Origin: Hallerella sp963629575
GTDB taxonomy: Bacteria > Fibrobacterota > Fibrobacteria > Fibrobacterales > Fibrobacteraceae
Length of the DNA: 8,203 nt
Direction of reading: 5' to 3'
Assembly: GCA_963629575.1 (NCBI GenBank)
Contig: CAVGIM010000067.1
Span: forward strand, 1-8,203
Numbering within the stretch: the stretch's first letter is position 1; every line of letters begins with the position of its first letter. The position numbers were made by a program, and so were the translations under genes. A model generated the notes under the pieces. It was not told the DNA's origin. It searched no databases and saw only the letters and a list, made by a program, of their open reading frames with translations. Positions 7,301-8,203 of the stretch are shown here, in pieces.

Positions 7301-8123
7301 CGAGGCCGGCTTCGAGACCCTGCCATCCATCCAGCAGTTCAACCACATGATGCTCTACATTCCGAAAGGCGAAAACTATCCGGAAATGTGGGTCGATCCT
7401 TCGGACAAGGGCGGAAACGATCGTCCCGTGCCGCTTGACATGGAAGGAAAGGTCGCGCTTGTCGTCGATGGCGATTCGAGCCGTGTCGCGATAACGCCTG
7501 TTCTCGAAAACGAAAAGGAGCACCAGGTCTTTCTCTACCACCGCTTGCACATCGGAAAGGATGGCTCGGCGGAATTTCGCGATTCGCTCTGCATGACGGG
7601 AAAGTTCGCGAGCGTCCTGCGGAACCGCCTCTACGGCCGCGACGCGAAGGAAACGGAAACTCTCTTGCAGGAACTGCTTGCGCAGGGAGTCCCCGACGTT
7701 TCCATTTCAAGGGTTCGCACGGAAAACGTGACGGATTTTGACAAACCGTTGAAGCTCGTCGTTACTTTTTCGTCGAAAAACTATTTCGGAAAAAGTTCGG
7801 ACGGTTTCAAGGGCCGCTACCCGAACATCTGGGAACGTTCGATCATGCACTTGCCGAAGGTGCGCACGCGTTACCTGCCGATTCGGATGCCGCACGAGAC
7901 GGAATTCGAAAGCGAGCTGGAAGTGACCGCGGAAGGCGATTTGCACGTGCAGGAAGCGCCGAAGTTCTCCCGCGAAACGGAATACGTGAATTTCGAAAAG
8001 ACCGCCCACGGTTACAAGTGGATGACTTTCGCCATCTACGCGGACCCTTCGGAATACGAGCGGATTCGCGAGGAATGGAACTATCTTCTGGAAGCGACTT
8101 CGCCGGAAATCGTGGTGAAGTAG
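4332..8123 (+). CDS. TPR and DUF3857/transglutaminase-domain lipoprotein
   Basis: This very large (1263-residue) predicted envelope lipoprotein has lipobox L19-F20-G21-C22. Residues 73-222 and 236-386 look like two copies of one alpha/beta domain of about 150 residues. About seven TPRs follow (roughly 400-655; clearest is LGEMYEAMMDYGEARKYAEM), with an eighth possible near 675-715; TPRs usually bind protein partners. From about 726 to 900 is a beta-rich DUF3857-like region, then a transglutaminase-like core with Cys964 in GDCKDQS, His1005 in FNHMMLY and Asp1022 in WVDPSD. The triad is intact, so cysteine-protease or amide-transfer activity is plausible. A beta-rich tail fills 1045-1263. Start choice is uncertain: AGGG (4325-4328) is too near the ATG at 4332 but 9 bases from that at 4338, and GGTGA (4334-4338) suits 4344. 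The signal peptide survives either way. The downstream gene starts 9 bases after the stop. Substrate and role are unknown. Confidence 0.92.
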   Translation: MVMKMKSIPAFFVVFSAILFGCAEHPEIPVQVFSTNADGKAPVSALRGQDAPLAKASREGVSFEEKAQDRILDFYREDFSFRLPGEDWDVVSDPSDLTAPLEFFNAKTGRRAEILSILLAPGESPDVMDRARAEMQGRGISLRGVSFADVFPREELGMTGAFFETAGRSSDSYHSTDGFVASAGGRVFFLSLSAQDSTADRAAFALEWKDFFSGFSLSESLKNTAREKEFSKETVTRYESKALGYAFESKDSLWHNWESVAAQNGDPDLVLANMSEETAFFVYGTIVNPEEVSAQDLFKVLLIRLGVNPDEPSLETVRVRGGNAERFVQNFTCERVIDGYDFKYVGRYFWDGGRGILVAGWAQGILYKKYAKILDRAIDGVTLLEKPESLTDEKSLKFQAAVVNQVGLLRLADGQPLVALSYFEKANRMDPTEPLYLINCGFVYQMKELYGPGVNHFLSEMDLVRKNGRLLSILGEMYEAMMDYGEARKYAEMALRYTPNNPEYVINLSDALWGLGQRNQSLAVVQSLYDKQPSSRLGVYLAKTYMGMDRYAEAVEVLYATKRRFGVNVDLGLTLMDALIFMGRYPEALAVSEETLPVGSSDYRVWTSRGKAQFYSKNFVQAEKSLSHALLMHPDDEDIKSFLSASKAFLGKADNRTLQKKIDPVEMRPVALASLVNREYAEKAKSENFPAVVHYAREALRADKDKAWVRTTQKLIEILDTRGVGLYSELSFDFLPGFDRIYLNALEIYDSTMTPKAKVSLSGAYITYATELGLDNEMQTAHFPLERLSPGDFVYLQISRTSIANYGVIPFVSFEASEEVPVRTTSFKIYADTSRFVTEEYGPLSSRYDSDGEEWSIDDPIVIRREPYMPNYRDYGAGFLLTGKRTWQDVGREYENLIRHQFKSAIPVREKAFEVKGSRLGKEAILAEVRFVRENIRYRDVRFGGHSLIPQLAETTLRERRGDCKDQSLLLKEMLDAIGVKSKLVAIHLNEAGFETLPSIQQFNHMMLYIPKGENYPEMWVDPSDKGGNDRPVPLDMEGKVALVVDGDSSRVAITPVLENEKEHQVFLYHRLHIGKDGSAEFRDSLCMTGKFASVLRNRLYGRDAKETETLLQELLAQGVPDVSISRVRTENVTDFDKPLKLVVTFSSKNYFGKSSDGFKGRYPNIWERSIMHLPKVRTRYLPIRMPHETEFESELEVTAEGDLHVQEAPKFSRETEYVNFEKTAHGYKWMTFAIYADPSEYERIREEWNYLLEATSPEIVVK

Positions 8124-8127
8124 GAGG
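8122..8127 (+). promoter_or_regulatory. perfect Shine-Dalgarno overlapping the upstream stop codon
   Basis: AGGAGG shares two bases with the TAG stop (8121-8123) of the transglutaminase lipoprotein gene and lies 5 bases before the ATG at 8133. This decides the start of the downstream gene and suggests translational coupling in one transcript. Confidence 0.85.
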
Positions 8128-8132
8128 GGGAG

Positions 8133-8203
8133 ATGAATAAAGACCGGTTGGATAAGTGGGCTGATTTGCTGCTGGATACAGGAAAGCGCAATAATCTAAT
8201 CAA
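8133..8203 (+). CDS. 5' fragment of a probable DUF4011-type (helicase-family) protein
   Basis: Only the first 23 codons are in the window, and the frame is open to the edge. The sequence contains WADLLLDTGKRNNLI (residues 9-23), which resembles the conserved N-terminal W..LLD...RN.LINF element of DUF4011 proteins as I recall it. In that family DUF4011 is usually followed by superfamily I helicase motifs and often a C-terminal nuclease-like domain, in proteins above 1000 residues. Such proteins act on nucleic acids in the cytoplasm and some occur in defence gene clusters. There is no signal peptide, in contrast to the secreted upstream product. The start is fixed by AGGAGG 5 bases upstream. 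The family call rests on one short motif and could be wrong; the existence of a gene here is well supported. Confidence 0.6.
   Translation, partial: MNKDRLDKWADLLLDTGKRNNLI

Overview
The window looks like a chromosomal stretch from a Gram-negative, diderm bacterium, most likely a member of the Fibrobacteraceae (Fibrobacter or a close relative). The inference rests on the style of the envelope proteins: a small outer-membrane beta-barrel ending in Phe, an acidic Ser/Asp-rich lipoprotein with an ACGSDSSS-type lipobox region, and a large TPR/transglutaminase lipoprotein. These sit beside a bacterial GapA-type GAPDH. No rRNA, tRNA, CRISPR array, transposase, integrase or other mobile element was seen, so the assignment is from protein character only.

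Layout. Bases 1-65 hold a short degenerate heptamer repeat. Bases 66-809 (minus) encode a predicted outer-membrane beta-barrel, with a candidate promoter at 841-869. Bases 810-1117 are a 308-base gene-free stretch with several small inverted repeats. Bases 1118-1996 (minus) encode a 10-TM EamA/DMT-type transporter. A short AT-rich divergent promoter region (1997-2072) separates it from a lipoprotein of unknown function at 2073-3134 (plus). That gene converges on gap (3201-4202, minus), and a strong 16-bp bidirectional terminator (3148-3183) lies between them. A divergent region (4203-4331) carries a candidate gap promoter and a GC-rich leader hairpin. Bases 4332-8123 (plus) encode a 1263-residue lipoprotein combining two N-terminal domains that look like a duplication, about seven TPRs, a DUF3857-like domain and a transglutaminase-like domain with an intact Cys-His-Asp triad. 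Nine bases after its stop, behind a perfect Shine-Dalgarno, a further gene begins at 8133 and runs off the window. Its first residues look like the start of a DUF4011-type helicase protein.

How the genes relate. Most are single-gene units in alternating orientation. The only operon-like arrangement is the transglutaminase lipoprotein with the truncated downstream gene. Four products are predicted to be in the envelope (barrel, transporter, two lipoproteins) and GAPDH is cytosolic central metabolism. No shared pathway can be claimed. The part most worth following is the large multidomain lipoprotein and its apparent coupling to a possible helicase/nuclease-family gene. Nothing here proves a new system.
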